Below are positions 6,862 through 18,289 of a stretch of DNA of 64,000 nt, one piece after another. The stretch's first letter is position 1, and every line of letters starts with the position of its first letter. The stretch is from NCBI RefSeq assembly GCF_000420485.1, contig NZ_ATVA01000019.1, forward strand, positions 62,001 through 126,000. The letters are read 5' to 3'. The notes under the pieces are model-generated. The model saw only the letters and a list, made by a program, of their open reading frames with translations. It ran no database searches and was not told the origin of the DNA. The position numbers and the translations under genes are program-made. Origin of the DNA: Paucidesulfovibrio longus DSM 6739 (lineage in GTDB: Bacteria; Desulfobacterota; Desulfovibrionia; Desulfovibrionales; Desulfovibrionaceae).

Positions 6862-8739
6862 ATGGCAAAGGAACCGAGAAAGCTCGACGAGCTGACCCTT
6901 TGGGACGATGCGAAGCTGATGATCGAAAAAGCCAAGGCCGACGGAGTGGAAACCGTCTGGGACCGGCTTGAGCAGCAAACCCCGCACTGTACGTTCTGCG
7001 AGAAGGGCACGACCTGCAACAAATGCGTCATGGGCCCCTGCCGGATCAGCGACAAGAAGCCGCGCGGCGTTTGCGGCGCTGACGCCGACCTGACCGTGGC
7101 CCGCAATTTCGGCCGCTTCGTGGCCGCCGGAGCCGCCTCCCACTCGGACCACGGCCGCGACCTCGTGGAAACCCTGCTCGCGGTGGGCCGGGGCAAGACC
7201 CGCGACTACGCCATCCGCGACGAGGAAAAGCTCCGCAGAATCGCCGCCGAGGTGGGCATCGACGTGGACGGCCGCGAGGCCAAGGACGTGGCCCGCGACC
7301 TCGCCGAGACCTTTGTCCAGGACTTCGGTTTCGCCACCGAGGGCCTCAGCTTCATCTGCCGCGTTCCGGAGAAGCGGCGCGCCCTCTGGAAAAAGCTCGG
7401 CATCACCCCGCGCGGCGTGGACCGCGACGTGGTGGAGATGATGCACCGCACGCACATGGGCGTGGACAGCGACGCCGTGAACATCTGCCTGCACGCGGCG
7501 CGCGTCTCCCTGGCCGACGGCTGGGGCGGCTCCATGATCGCCACGGAAATCTCCGACATTCTCTTCGGCACGCCCACGCCCCGCAGCGCCAAGGTCAACC
7601 TCGGCGTGCTCCGGGCCGACCAGGTCAACATCCTCGTGCACGGCCACAGCCCCATCGTCTCCGAGATGATCCTGGCGGCCGCGCGCGACCCGAAGATGCT
7701 CGCAAAGGCCAAGGACGCCGGAGCCTCCGGCATCAACATCGCCGGACTCTGCTGCACGGGCAACGAGCTGCTCATGCGCCAGGGCGTGCCCATCGCGGGC
7801 AACCACCTCATGACGGAACTGGCCATCGTCACCGGAGCCGTGGAAACCATCGTGGTGGACTACCAGTGCATCATGCCCAGCCTCGTGCAGGTGGCGCACT
7901 GCTACCACACCCGCTTCGTAAGCACCTCGGACAAGGCCAAGTTCACGGGCGGCGACCATGTGGAATTCCACTACGACAACGCGCGCGAAAAAGCCCTGGA
8001 AGTGGTCGGCGAAGCCATCGAGCGCTTCAAGCTGCGCGACCCCGCAAAGGTTGACATTCCCTGCGATCCGGTGGAAATCACCACCGGCTTCTCCAACGAG
8101 GCCATCCTCGGCGCGCTCGGCGGCACCCCCGCCCCGCTCATCGAGGCCATCAAGGACGGCAAGGTGCGCGGCGTGGCCGGCATCGTGGGCTGCAACAACC
8201 CCAAGCTGAAGCACGACCACTGCCACGTGACCCTGGCGCGCGAGCTGATCAAGCGCAACGTGCTCGTGCTCGCCACGGGCTGCGCCACGGTGGCCATGGG
8301 CAAGGCCGGGCTGCTCATGCCCGAAGCCGCGTCCGAAGCGGGCGAAGGGCTGGCCGCGGTCTGCCGCAGCCTGGGCATTCCGCCCGTGCTGCACGTGGGC
8401 AGCTGCGTGGACAACGCCCGCATCCTGCACATCTGCGGCGTGCTGGCCAACGCGCTCGGCGTGGACATCGCCGACCTGCCCGTGGCCGCCAGCGCCCCGG
8501 AATGGTATTCGGAAAAAGCCGCTGCCATCGGCCTCTACGCCGTCGCCAGCGGAATTTATACGCATTTGGGCCTGCCGCCGCACATTACCGGCAGCGAGAC
8601 CGTCACCTCCCTGGCCCTCGAAGGCCTGGAAGGTGTCGTTGGCGCAGTGTTCGCGGTGGAACCCGACCCTGTGAAGGCCGCTGATCTCATGGACACCCGG
8701 ATCAGCATCAAGCGAAAGGCCTTGGGGCTCTCGGACTAG
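6862..8739 (+). CDS. cooS: Anaerobic carbon monoxide dehydrogenase, Ni-Fe catalytic subunit
   Basis: 625 residues, the usual length for monofunctional CODH. The N-terminal cysteine cluster gives Cys43/Cys46 (CX2C, D-cluster), then Cys52, Cys55, Cys60 and Cys71 (B-cluster). Later cysteine-bearing loops typical of the Ni-4Fe-5S C-cluster are present (CCTGNELL, GCNNPK, GCATVAMG, SCVDNARI). It oxidises CO to CO2, passing electrons to a ferredoxin. The CX2C D-cluster spacing matches the Desulfovibrio vulgaris enzyme, where this cluster is reported as [2Fe-2S]. The start at 6862 has GAGGAGG eight bases upstream; an in-frame TTG at 6826 does not. No CO-linked hydrogenase genes follow, so it probably feeds the general electron pool. 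Confidence 0.97.
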   Translation: MAKEPRKLDELTLWDDAKLMIEKAKADGVETVWDRLEQQTPHCTFCEKGTTCNKCVMGPCRISDKKPRGVCGADADLTVARNFGRFVAAGAASHSDHGRDLVETLLAVGRGKTRDYAIRDEEKLRRIAAEVGIDVDGREAKDVARDLAETFVQDFGFATEGLSFICRVPEKRRALWKKLGITPRGVDRDVVEMMHRTHMGVDSDAVNICLHAARVSLADGWGGSMIATEISDILFGTPTPRSAKVNLGVLRADQVNILVHGHSPIVSEMILAAARDPKMLAKAKDAGASGINIAGLCCTGNELLMRQGVPIAGNHLMTELAIVTGAVETIVVDYQCIMPSLVQVAHCYHTRFVSTSDKAKFTGGDHVEFHYDNAREKALEVVGEAIERFKLRDPAKVDIPCDPVEITTGFSNEAILGALGGTPAPLIEAIKDGKVRGVAGIVGCNNPKLKHDHCHVTLARELIKRNVLVLATGCATVAMGKAGLLMPEAASEAGEGLAAVCRSLGIPPVLHVGSCVDNARILHICGVLANALGVDIADLPVAASAPEWYSEKAAAIGLYAVASGIYTHLGLPPHITGSETVTSLALEGLEGVVGAVFAVEPDPVKAADLMDTRISIKRKALGLSD

Positions 8740-8745
8740 GCTCCG

Positions 8746-8776
8746 GGGCGGTCCGGCCCGGCTGGACCGCCCTTTT
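8746..8776 (+). terminator. Hairpin with T-tract between cooS and cooC
   Basis: GGGCGGTCC (8746-8754) pairs with GGACCGCCC (8764-8772) across a 9-nt loop and is followed by TTTT. It has the form of an intrinsic terminator and could lower cooC expression relative to cooS. Confidence 0.7.
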
Positions 8777-8813
8777 CCCTTTTCGCCCTGTTCTCTCCCG
8801 CGCGGAGGTTTCC

Positions 8814-9587
8814 ATGAAGCTCGCATTCGCAGGCAAAGGCGGCGTGGGCAAGACCTCGCTCACGGCCTGGATCGCCGATTATCTCGCCCGCCGGGGCAAA
8901 AACGTCTGGATGGTGGACGCGGACACGGCCCTCTCCCTGGGCCAGGCCTCCGGTCTCGCCGCGGCCGACCTGCCCGTGCCCCTGGTCCTGCGCGAAGATC
9001 TCGTGCAGGAGCGCATCGGCGCCGGGTTCATGAATCTCAATCCCGAAGTGGGCGACCTGCCCGAACAGCTCGCCGTGGACGTGCCCCTGGGCGGCCCCGC
9101 GCCGAAGGGCGTCACGCCCGGACGCAAGCGCCTGCTCGTCATGGGCACCGTGGCCGGGGCCGGAGGCGGCTGCGCCTGCGCGGCCAACGCCCTGCTCAAG
9201 GCCCTGCTGCACCACGTGGTTCTGGAGCGGGACGAATGGGTGCTCGTGGACCTGGAGGCGGGCGTGGAGCACCTCGGACGCGGCACCGTGGCCTCGGTGG
9301 ACGGGCTGGTGGTGGTCAGCGAGCCGAGCCTGCGCGGGCTCCAGACCGCGGCCGAGGTCGGGCGGCTGGCCACGGAAATGGGCCTGCCCCGCCAGGGCCT
9401 CGTGCTCAACCGCCACGACTCCGGCGCCGAGCCGCCCGCCCTGCCCGGCCTGCCCCGGCTGCTCGCCTCGGTCCCGGTGCTGCCCGGCCTGGTGGCGCGG
9501 CAGTTCGCCTCCGCGTCCGTCCTGGGCCTGCCGGAATCCAATGCTCTGGACGCCCTGGCCCACGACGTGATCCGGGCCTTCGAATAA
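8814..9587 (+). CDS. cooC: CODH nickel-insertion accessory ATPase
   Basis: 257 residues of the MinD/ParA-like deviant P-loop class. GKGGVGKT (7-14) carries the signature lysine, VDADTAL (34-40) is the Walker A' region, and Cys120-Ala-Cys122 is the CXC metal site that bridges the CooC dimer. It binds Ni(II) and ATP and helps assemble the C-cluster of CooS in the cytoplasm. It lies 74 nt after cooS with an intervening hairpin, and GCGGAGG provides the ribosome site. No cooT or cooJ gene is visible. Confidence 0.95.
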   Translation: MKLAFAGKGGVGKTSLTAWIADYLARRGKNVWMVDADTALSLGQASGLAAADLPVPLVLREDLVQERIGAGFMNLNPEVGDLPEQLAVDVPLGGPAPKGVTPGRKRLLVMGTVAGAGGGCACAANALLKALLHHVVLERDEWVLVDLEAGVEHLGRGTVASVDGLVVVSEPSLRGLQTAAEVGRLATEMGLPRQGLVLNRHDSGAEPPALPGLPRLLASVPVLPGLVARQFASASVLGLPESNALDALAHDVIRAFE

Positions 9588-9600
9588 CTGAAATGCAAAT

Positions 9601-9638
9601 GCGGGGGAAAACCTTTCTGCGAAAGGTTCTTCCCCCGC
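9601..9638 (+). terminator. Strong GC-rich hairpin after cooC
   Basis: GCGGGGGAA plus AACCTTTC pairs with GAAAGGTT plus TTCCCCCGC around a tight loop, making a stem of roughly 16-17 bp. There is no T-run on the plus strand. A CCCCTTTCCAAAGCCTTT tail follows. I recall similar hairpin-plus-tail elements between genes in Desulfovibrio genomes, so it may be a dispersed intergenic repeat that also stops transcription. Confidence 0.6.
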
Positions 9639-9663
9639 GCCCCCTTTCCAAAGCCTTTCACGG

Positions 9664-9686
9664 GCCGGAGGCAGGATGCCTCCGGC
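9664..9686. repeat. Perfect 10-bp inverted repeat
   Basis: GCCGGAGGCA (9664-9673) and TGCCTCCGGC (9677-9686) pair perfectly across a 3-nt loop, about 25 bp beyond the cooC hairpin. It is probably part of the same intergenic element. Confidence 0.6.
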
Positions 9687-9796
9687 GGGAAAGGCGTTGC
9701 GAATCTCATCAAGACAGCTAAGCCCAGCAAGTCCGCCCCGCCTGATCAACCCCTGATGATCGGATCATCACGCGATCGCATCCGCACAGGATATCC

Positions 9797-9848
9797 GTGC
9801 GGGAGATCGGCGCGGGAGATCAGCGCGGGAGATTCGTGCGGGGGAGCC
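9797..9848. repeat. Four tandem 13-bp units
   Basis: Four consecutive 13-bp units of the form GYGCGGGAGATYN run from 9797 to 9848: GTGCGGGAGATCG, GCGCGGGAGATCA, GCGCGGGAGATTC and the degenerate GTGCGGGGGAGCC. They end about 9 bp before the stop codon of the minus-strand kinase. Function unknown; replication slippage is the simplest origin. Confidence 0.65.
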
Positions 9849-9856
9849 GCAGCGGC

Positions 9857-12922
<3,066 letters not shown>

Positions 12923-13268
12923 ACCGTGCTCCACAGGAAAAGCAAGCAATACGCAAGGCCAGCCCTAAAGAATCGTCGAGCCAAAATCGTTGTTAGCACT
13001 TCCGAAGCAACATGCCAACAACGTATTGCAGCATTGGCAAACCGGGAAAACAGTCCAGACTTTACTGGTGATATAGAATGGCAAACAAAAACAAGAGATC
13101 AAAACACGCATGCGCACACTGCGCTGCTGCAAGACGGGAAGGAGCCTGCCGGACAGGCGCAGGCAAGGCATGGCGCAACGCAGCCCCGCCATCGCCGGAC
13201 GGATTGAAAAAGACAGGCAGGCCAAGGCAGGATGAATCGGAACCGCAGGGGAGCTGGCCCCAAAAGCG
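12923..13268. other. Intergenic stretch without a recognised gene
   Basis: About 350 bp between the hybrid kinase start and the tRNA terminator. It should carry the minus-strand promoter of the kinase. The part near 12960-13110 is AT-richer than its surroundings, but I could not fix a convincing -35/-10 pair. Plus-strand frames that run through here into the tRNA are not genes. Confidence 0.5.
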
Positions 13269-13294
13269 AAAAGGCCGTCCCTTTCGGAACGGCC
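13269..13294 (-). terminator. Intrinsic terminator of the tRNA-Arg gene
   Basis: Read on the minus strand, GGCCGT and ACGGCC arms (extended by CC/GG pairing) form a hairpin followed by TTTT. It starts 14 nt after the encoded CCA end of the tRNA. Confidence 0.75.
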
Positions 13295-13307
13295 ATATTC
13301 TCGGAGA

Positions 13308-13383
13308 TGGTGGGCTCGGCAGGATTCGAACCTGCGACCTTTCGGTTCGTAGCCGAATGCTCTATCCACTGAGCCACGAGCCC
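13308..13383 (-). tRNA. tRNA-Arg (anticodon ACG)
   Basis: On the minus strand the acceptor stem GGGCTCG/CGAGCCC, a D arm, the anticodon arm TTCGG-CTACGAA-CCGAA with ACG at the anticodon, the T arm GCAGG-TTCGAAT-CCTGC, discriminator A and an encoded CCA are all complete. It reads CGN arginine codons after A34-to-inosine editing. A promoter-like element lies just upstream and a terminator just downstream, so it is a single-gene unit. Confidence 0.97.
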
Positions 13384-13397
13384 ACGCGAGGAAGAGA

Positions 13398-13426
13398 GAA
13401 CTAAAGTAATCGACCCTGGCCGTCAA
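13398..13426 (-). promoter_or_regulatory. Probable sigma-70 promoter of tRNA-Arg
   Basis: On the minus strand TTGACG (13426-13421) is followed after 17 bp by TAGTTC (13403-13398), about 15 bp before the tRNA 5' end. Confidence 0.45.
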
Positions 13427-13473
13427 GCAGTTTTTGGTATTTTTTCAAATTAGGCCGAAATTGCGCCCGGCGC

Positions 13474-14049
13474 TCAGGCGGGACCGGAAAGCTCGGCCCA
13501 GCGGAAGCAGTCCACGGTGTGGTCGTTGACCAGTCCGGCGGACTGCATGAACGCATACATGGTCGTGCTGCCCACGAAGCGCATGCCCCGCCTTTTGAGG
13601 TCTTTGGCCAGCGCGTCGGATACGGGCGTGCTCGCGGGAATGCCCTCGCGCCCCTTCCAGGCGTTTTGCACGGGCACGCCGTCCACGAAGTCCCAGAGAT
13701 ATTCCGCGAACGAGCCGCGCGCGGCTGCGATGTCCAGAAACACGCGCGCGTTCCCGATGGCGGCCTTGATCTTGGCCCTGTTGCGCACGATGCCCGCGTC
13801 GGCCATGAGCCGCTCCTCGTCCCCCGGCCCGAACTCGGCCACGGCCCGCGGGTCGAACCCGGCAAAGGCGGCGCGGTAGCCTTCGCGCTTTTTCAGGATC
13901 GTGTCCCAGGAGAGTCCCGCCTGGGCGCTTTCCAGAATCAGCAGCTCGAAAAGGGCGCGGTCGTCGCGCAGCGGCACGCCCCACTCCCCGTCATGGTACC
14001 GTACATAGTAATCTTTGCCTTCCGGCACCCAGAAACAGCGTTTGCGCAT
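13474..14049 (-). CDS. tag: DNA-3-methyladenine glycosylase I
   Basis: 191 residues, the normal length for Tag. It has the signature start MRKRCFWV with the zinc-binding cysteine, YHDGEWGVP with the zinc-binding histidine, LSWDTILKKREGYRAAF, and NDHTVDCFRW, which supplies the C-terminal His and Cys of the zinc site. The enzyme excises 3-methyladenine from alkylated DNA, the first step of base-excision repair. The start at 14049 has GGAGGT seven bases upstream; a longer frame opening at 14082 adds an unlikely leader. It is a single gene between the tRNA and a divergent acyl-CoA dehydrogenase operon. Confidence 0.96.
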   Translation of the reverse strand: MRKRCFWVPEGKDYYVRYHDGEWGVPLRDDRALFELLILESAQAGLSWDTILKKREGYRAAFAGFDPRAVAEFGPGDEERLMADAGIVRNRAKIKAAIGNARVFLDIAAARGSFAEYLWDFVDGVPVQNAWKGREGIPASTPVSDALAKDLKRRGMRFVGSTTMYAFMQSAGLVNDHTVDCFRWAELSGPA

Positions 14050-14197
14050 CTTGCTCACCTCCGAAAAACAGGATACCCACATTGCACCGGTTCGGATACA
14101 GAGTGAGCGCCCGCCCGCTTTGCGGCGCCCGCCCCCAAAGGCAACCTAAATCAAGAGCGGACAAGAACATCCCGATGTTTCGCAGGGGATAATTTTT

Positions 14198-14226
14198 TTG
14201 ACTCGTTCTGCGCTTTGCCCTATCCT
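14198..14226 (+). promoter_or_regulatory. Sigma-70 promoter of the acyl-CoA dehydrogenase/ETF operon
   Basis: TTGACT (14198-14203), a 17-bp spacer and TATCCT (14221-14226) make a good vegetative promoter with a start site expected near 14233, about 50 nt before the first gene. An AT-rich run precedes the -35 element. Confidence 0.65.
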
Positions 14227-14285
14227 CATGCGTCAGATCGACCCCTGTATCCATTCACAAAACCCATCGAGACCAGGAACGACCC

Positions 14286-16334
14286 ATGTACACCCTCAGC
14301 ACCCTGCCCGGCGACGACGTTCGCCAGATCATGTGGCGATTCTCCGACCGCTTCGACCTGCAAATGGTCGTGCAGTCCGCGCGCCAGATCGCGCGCGGCA
14401 CCGTGGCCACCCTCGTGGCCGAGGGAGCGCGCCACACCCACGAATGGACCGAGCACAAGGCCCAGCTTCTGGAAGCCTTTGACCAGTCCGGCCTGACCTC
14501 CCTGTTCATGGACCCGCATCAGGGCGGCTTCATCGAGGGGCCGAAAAACCTGGCCCTGGCCCTGGTCGCCTTCGAGCTTTCCTGGGTGGACGGCGGCTCC
14601 GCCACCTGCTCCCTGGCCAGCAACCTCGCCCTCGCCCCCATCCATGAAAAAGGCACCCGCGAACAGCGCGACTTCTACATGCACCGGGCCACCCCGCCGC
14701 AGCCCGGCGAGGACCGCGAAATCTGGCGCGGCGCGTTCGCCCTGACCGAGCCGCTGCCCTATGTGGGCGTGGACACCGGCGTGCTGGTGGGCAAGGTCCG
14801 CGTGGACGAATGGAAGGACGGCGCGGAGCCCATGCTCCACGTGGAAAAACGCGGCCGCTTCATCACCAACATGGACTTCGCCCACTTCGTCACCGCCGCA
14901 GTGGACAGCGCGGACGAGCGCATCCAGGGCTCCTGCATGATCACCCTCCAGGCGGACGATCCCGGCAGCTTCGACCGGGGCGCGCCCACTCTGAAGATGT
15001 GCCACCAGCTTTCCTCCACCCGCGACCCCATCATCACGGTGAAGGTTCCGGCCAGCAGGATCATCGGCGGCTACGAAATCAAGGACGGCGTGATCGTCCC
15101 GAAATATTCCCACTCCGAAATCATCGGCGCGGTCTTCCACCGCACGCGCATCCCCGTGGGACTGATGACCACGGCCAAGCTGCTCTCCGCCGTGGAGCCG
15201 GTCATCCGCTACCAGCGCAGCCGCTTCCGCGGCGGCGACGCCTCCGGCCCGGGCAGCCCCAAGTTCGAAATGGGCCTGCAACAGAAGGAAGACGCCCAGC
15301 AGCGCCTCGTGGACATCTGGGCCATGGGCGAGGCCGGCGCCTCCCTGGGCTTCGGCGCGGCGCGCATGGCCGATGCCTTCGACCCCGTTGAAAAGCGGAA
15401 GGAAGCGCTGCTCGAGGAGCAGGGCTGCACCGGACCGCGCAAGCAGATGGCCGCCCTCAAGAAGAAGCAGGCCGAAACGCTGGAATACGTGGACCTGCTC
15501 TTCGCCGATCCGGCGGACAAGGCCGCGAACCAGGCCCGCCTGGACGAGCTGGAGGCCGACACCCTGGTGCGCTTCTCCTACCTCGACGCCGTGCTCGGCG
15601 TGACCATCCCGGCCACCAAGGTCTGGAACACCGGCTCCGGCGCGAACACCCTGCGCGAGGCCATCAGCCTCATGGGCGGCTACGGCATCACCGAGGACTG
15701 CCCCGGCTTCCTGATGTACAAATGGGCCGACTCCCAGCTGGAGGCCACCTACGAAGGCCCCGAAGCCGTGCAGCGCATGCACCTGACCGTGACCATGGGC
15801 AATCCCGTGTTCCTGGCCGTGCTGGGCAAGTGGGCCGACAAGCTCGACGCCTCGGACCGGCCCGGCGCCGCCGCCCTGGACGCGGCCATCCGCGCCTGGC
15901 TCTGGGCATACGAATTCCTCGACGCCGCCAAGGACGCCGAAGGCAAGAAGCTCCTGCACCGCAAGCGCCAGGGCGTGACCTTCCCCCTGGCCGACGCGCT
16001 CTGCTGGCTCGTGGCCGCGGCCTCGCTCTTCGACGACGTGGACGCCCTCATCGAGAACGGCCCCATGAACCCCACCGTGGCCGAGGGCCTGGAAGGACTG
16101 GTCGGCTTCTACACCGACCTCGCCTTTGTCCAGGCCGCGCGCGCCGCGGGCGAGGCCGGGCGCATCCTGGCCGAGCTGGTCTACGGCTACGGCGCCCAGG
16201 CGGACACCTCCGCCTTTGCCGCCCTGCGCGCGGAAATCGACGCCAACCTCGCCGGAGCGCGCCTGGCCAAGGACCGCGCGGGCGAGGCCCTGACCCAGGT
16301 CATGATCCCCGAGGCGCTCGACTACCCCATGTAG
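14286..16334 (+). CDS. Acyl-CoA dehydrogenase-family flavoprotein (large form)
   Basis: 682 residues, longer than classical acyl-CoA dehydrogenases (about 380-400). The FAD/substrate core is recognisable in FALTEP, GYEIKDGVIVPKYSHSEI and GGYGITEDCP, followed by the segment LEATYEGPEAVQR, which corresponds to the IYEGTNQIQR region. An inserted charged helical stretch lies near 365-430, and a long C-terminal helical extension resembles very-long-chain members. It should remove two hydrogens from an acyl-CoA and pass electrons to ETF. The genes for an ETF:quinone oxidoreductase and ETF follow on the same strand, so the partner chain is encoded here. The substrate chain length cannot be read from sequence. 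Confidence 0.85.
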   Translation: MYTLSTLPGDDVRQIMWRFSDRFDLQMVVQSARQIARGTVATLVAEGARHTHEWTEHKAQLLEAFDQSGLTSLFMDPHQGGFIEGPKNLALALVAFELSWVDGGSATCSLASNLALAPIHEKGTREQRDFYMHRATPPQPGEDREIWRGAFALTEPLPYVGVDTGVLVGKVRVDEWKDGAEPMLHVEKRGRFITNMDFAHFVTAAVDSADERIQGSCMITLQADDPGSFDRGAPTLKMCHQLSSTRDPIITVKVPASRIIGGYEIKDGVIVPKYSHSEIIGAVFHRTRIPVGLMTTAKLLSAVEPVIRYQRSRFRGGDASGPGSPKFEMGLQQKEDAQQRLVDIWAMGEAGASLGFGAARMADAFDPVEKRKEALLEEQGCTGPRKQMAALKKKQAETLEYVDLLFADPADKAANQARLDELEADTLVRFSYLDAVLGVTIPATKVWNTGSGANTLREAISLMGGYGITEDCPGFLMYKWADSQLEATYEGPEAVQRMHLTVTMGNPVFLAVLGKWADKLDASDRPGAAALDAAIRAWLWAYEFLDAAKDAEGKKLLHRKRQGVTFPLADALCWLVAAASLFDDVDALIENGPMNPTVAEGLEGLVGFYTDLAFVQAARAAGEAGRILAELVYGYGAQADTSAFAALRAEIDANLAGARLAKDRAGEALTQVMIPEALDYPM

Positions 16335-16354
16335 TCGGATCAATTGGTTATCCA

Positions 16355-16393
16355 GCGGCTCCCGCACGGCGCAAACGTCCGTGCGGGAGCCGC
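16355..16393. repeat. Perfect 15-bp intercistronic hairpin
   Basis: GCGGCTCCCGCACGG (16355-16369) pairs fully with CCGTGCGGGAGCCGC (16379-16393) around a 9-nt loop, between the dehydrogenase stop and the next ribosome site. There is no T-tract, so a role in mRNA stability or processing is likelier than termination. Confidence 0.7.
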
Positions 16394-16416
16394 GACACAA
16401 CCGCCGGAGCACGCGC

Positions 16417-18279
16417 ATGAGCGACCAGACGCCCGAATTCAATCCCGACGAACTGCGGCAATCCATGGACGCGGACATCGTCTGCGTGGGCTATGGCCCG
16501 GCCACGGCCGGATTCCTGGCCACCCTGGCCCCCGCCCTGATGAACGAGGACGGCACTCCCATCGCCGATTCGCAGGCCATGCCCGGCATGCCGCCCCAGG
16601 TGCTCTGCTACGAGCGCGCCGACGACATCGGCTTCGGCGTGTCCGGCATCGTCACCAAGGGACGCGGCATCCGCGCCAGCTTTCCGGACCTGGACCTCTC
16701 CCGGATTCCCATGGCCTGCGAGGTGCGCGAGGAAAAGGTCGTCTACCTCTTCGACCACATCGGCGCGAGCCGCAAATCCACGGGCATGAAATGCTTCGAG
16801 GCCCTGCTCTCCGCCTTCAAGCGCGAGCACGCGGCCGAGCTGCCCTGGATTCCGCCCTTCCTCGAAAAAAAGCCCGGCATGATCCTCTCCATGGGCCAGT
16901 TCCTCTCCTGGACGGGCAACGAGATCATGGGCTCCGGCATGGCCCAGATCTGGCCGGGAATGCCCGTGGAAAAGGCCCTCATCGAGGGCGGCAGGGTCGC
17001 GGGCGTGCGCCTCGTGGACCAGGGCGTGGCCAAGGACGGCGCCCCAGAAGGCGCGTACATGCCCGGCATGGACGTGAAGGCCCGGCTGACCGTGGTCGGC
17101 GACGGTCCGGTCGGCCCTGTCGGACGCGGGCTGGACCAGCACTTCGGCCTGCCCGAGGGCAACCACCAGCGCGAATGGGCCGTGGGCATGAAGATGGTCG
17201 TGGACCTGCCCGAAGGCTGCGCGCTCAAGGAAGGCACGGTCCTGCACACCCTGGGCTTCCCGGAGCCTGAAATTTTCGGATTCCTCTACGTCTACCCCGG
17301 CAACGTCGCCTCCCTGGGCATTTTCGTGCCCTCCTGGTTCGACTCTCCGGTGCGCACCGCCTACCGCTACCTCCAGCACTGGATGCAGCACCCCTACCTC
17401 TGGAAGCACCTCAAGGGCGGCACCCTGCGTTCCTGGGGAGCCAAGTCCATCCAGGAAGCGGGCAGACGCGGCGAACCGTTCCTCGCGGGCGACGGCTGGG
17501 CGCGCATCGGCGAAGGCTCCGGCACCACCAACGTGCTCACCGGCTCCGGCGTGGACGAGGCCTGGACCTCGGGCGTGCAGCTCGGCGAGGCGGTCATCGA
17601 CCTGCTCCGCCAGGGCCGCGACTTCACCCGCGAGAATCTCGAAGTGGCCTATGTGGCCCGCCGCCGGGCCTCCTGGCTCGACGAGGAGTCCCGCCAGGCC
17701 GAAAAGGCCCGCGACGGATTCCAGAAGGGAATGCTCACGGGCCTCGTGGGCATGGCCCTCTCCGGCCTGACCAAGGGCGCCCTGAACCTCTCCGGCCCGC
17801 AAAAGCGCGTCTACGAGCGGCTCTCCTCGCCGGAATCCTACTTCCGGGGCCTTGTCCCCGCCGAGGAGATCGCCCGGCTGCGCCAGGAATGCAAGGCCCA
17901 GGGCCGCACCCTGCACGACGCGCTCATGGACCGCGCGGGCTGGCCCGCCATTCCCTACGACGGCCGGCTCCTCGTCTCCCATCAGGACGCCCTGCTCATG
18001 GGCGGCAAGGTCCAGGCCAACCCCGGCTTCGCGGACCACGTCCGCTTCGCCGACCCGGCCGCCTGCGAACGCTGCAAAACCAACATCTGCGCCGAGGTCT
18101 GTTCCGGGCAGGCCATCACCGTGAATCCCGACGGCCCCGTGCCGCTTTTCGACCGCGAGAAGTGCGTGCACTGCGGAGCCTGCATGTGGAACTGCACCCA
18201 GGCGCACAAGAACGACCCGGAACAGACCAACGTGGAATTCCATGCCGGTTCCGGCGGCCTGCATTCGGCCGAGAATTAA
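16417..18279 (+). CDS. ETF:quinone oxidoreductase-like flavoprotein with C-terminal ferredoxin domain
   Basis: 620 residues. The N-terminal FAD Rossmann motif is VCVGYGPATAG, the central region is of the ETF-QO/FixC type, and the C-terminus is a ferredoxin-like domain with cysteine groups CERCKTNIC and CVHCGACMWNC. ETF-QO enzymes take electrons from reduced ETF and reduce membrane quinone. The LTGLVGMALSGLTKGAL region could be a membrane-contact helix. The start at 16417 has GGAG eight bases upstream. It lies between the acyl-CoA dehydrogenase and the two ETF subunit genes, which supports the role. The two cysteine groups suggest that more than one cluster might bind, unlike the single cluster of mitochondrial ETF-QO. 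Confidence 0.85.
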   Translation: MSDQTPEFNPDELRQSMDADIVCVGYGPATAGFLATLAPALMNEDGTPIADSQAMPGMPPQVLCYERADDIGFGVSGIVTKGRGIRASFPDLDLSRIPMACEVREEKVVYLFDHIGASRKSTGMKCFEALLSAFKREHAAELPWIPPFLEKKPGMILSMGQFLSWTGNEIMGSGMAQIWPGMPVEKALIEGGRVAGVRLVDQGVAKDGAPEGAYMPGMDVKARLTVVGDGPVGPVGRGLDQHFGLPEGNHQREWAVGMKMVVDLPEGCALKEGTVLHTLGFPEPEIFGFLYVYPGNVASLGIFVPSWFDSPVRTAYRYLQHWMQHPYLWKHLKGGTLRSWGAKSIQEAGRRGEPFLAGDGWARIGEGSGTTNVLTGSGVDEAWTSGVQLGEAVIDLLRQGRDFTRENLEVAYVARRRASWLDEESRQAEKARDGFQKGMLTGLVGMALSGLTKGALNLSGPQKRVYERLSSPESYFRGLVPAEEIARLRQECKAQGRTLHDALMDRAGWPAIPYDGRLLVSHQDALLMGGKVQANPGFADHVRFADPAACERCKTNICAEVCSGQAITVNPDGPVPLFDREKCVHCGACMWNCTQAHKNDPEQTNVEFHAGSGGLHSAEN

Positions 18280-18289
18280 AGGAGAAGCA

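Noticed and set aside
9797-9848. CRISPR-like regular repeat
   Set aside because: The units are 13 bp and directly abutting with no spacers, so it is a simple tandem repeat.
13099-13377. Minus-strand frame beginning MAQWIEHSATNRKVAGSNP
   Set aside because: It is the sense translation of the tRNA-Arg gene, a common spurious annotation.
13078-13404. Plus-strand frame of 108 codons ending in a GRIRTCDLSVRSRMLYPLS-like sequence
   Set aside because: This is the well-known false translation of an antisense tRNA; it runs straight through the tRNA-Arg gene.
14226-16478. 750-codon frame opposite the acyl-CoA dehydrogenase
   Set aside because: Its translation is His/Gly/Ala/Glu-rich with no domain, typical of a complement of high-GC coding sequence.
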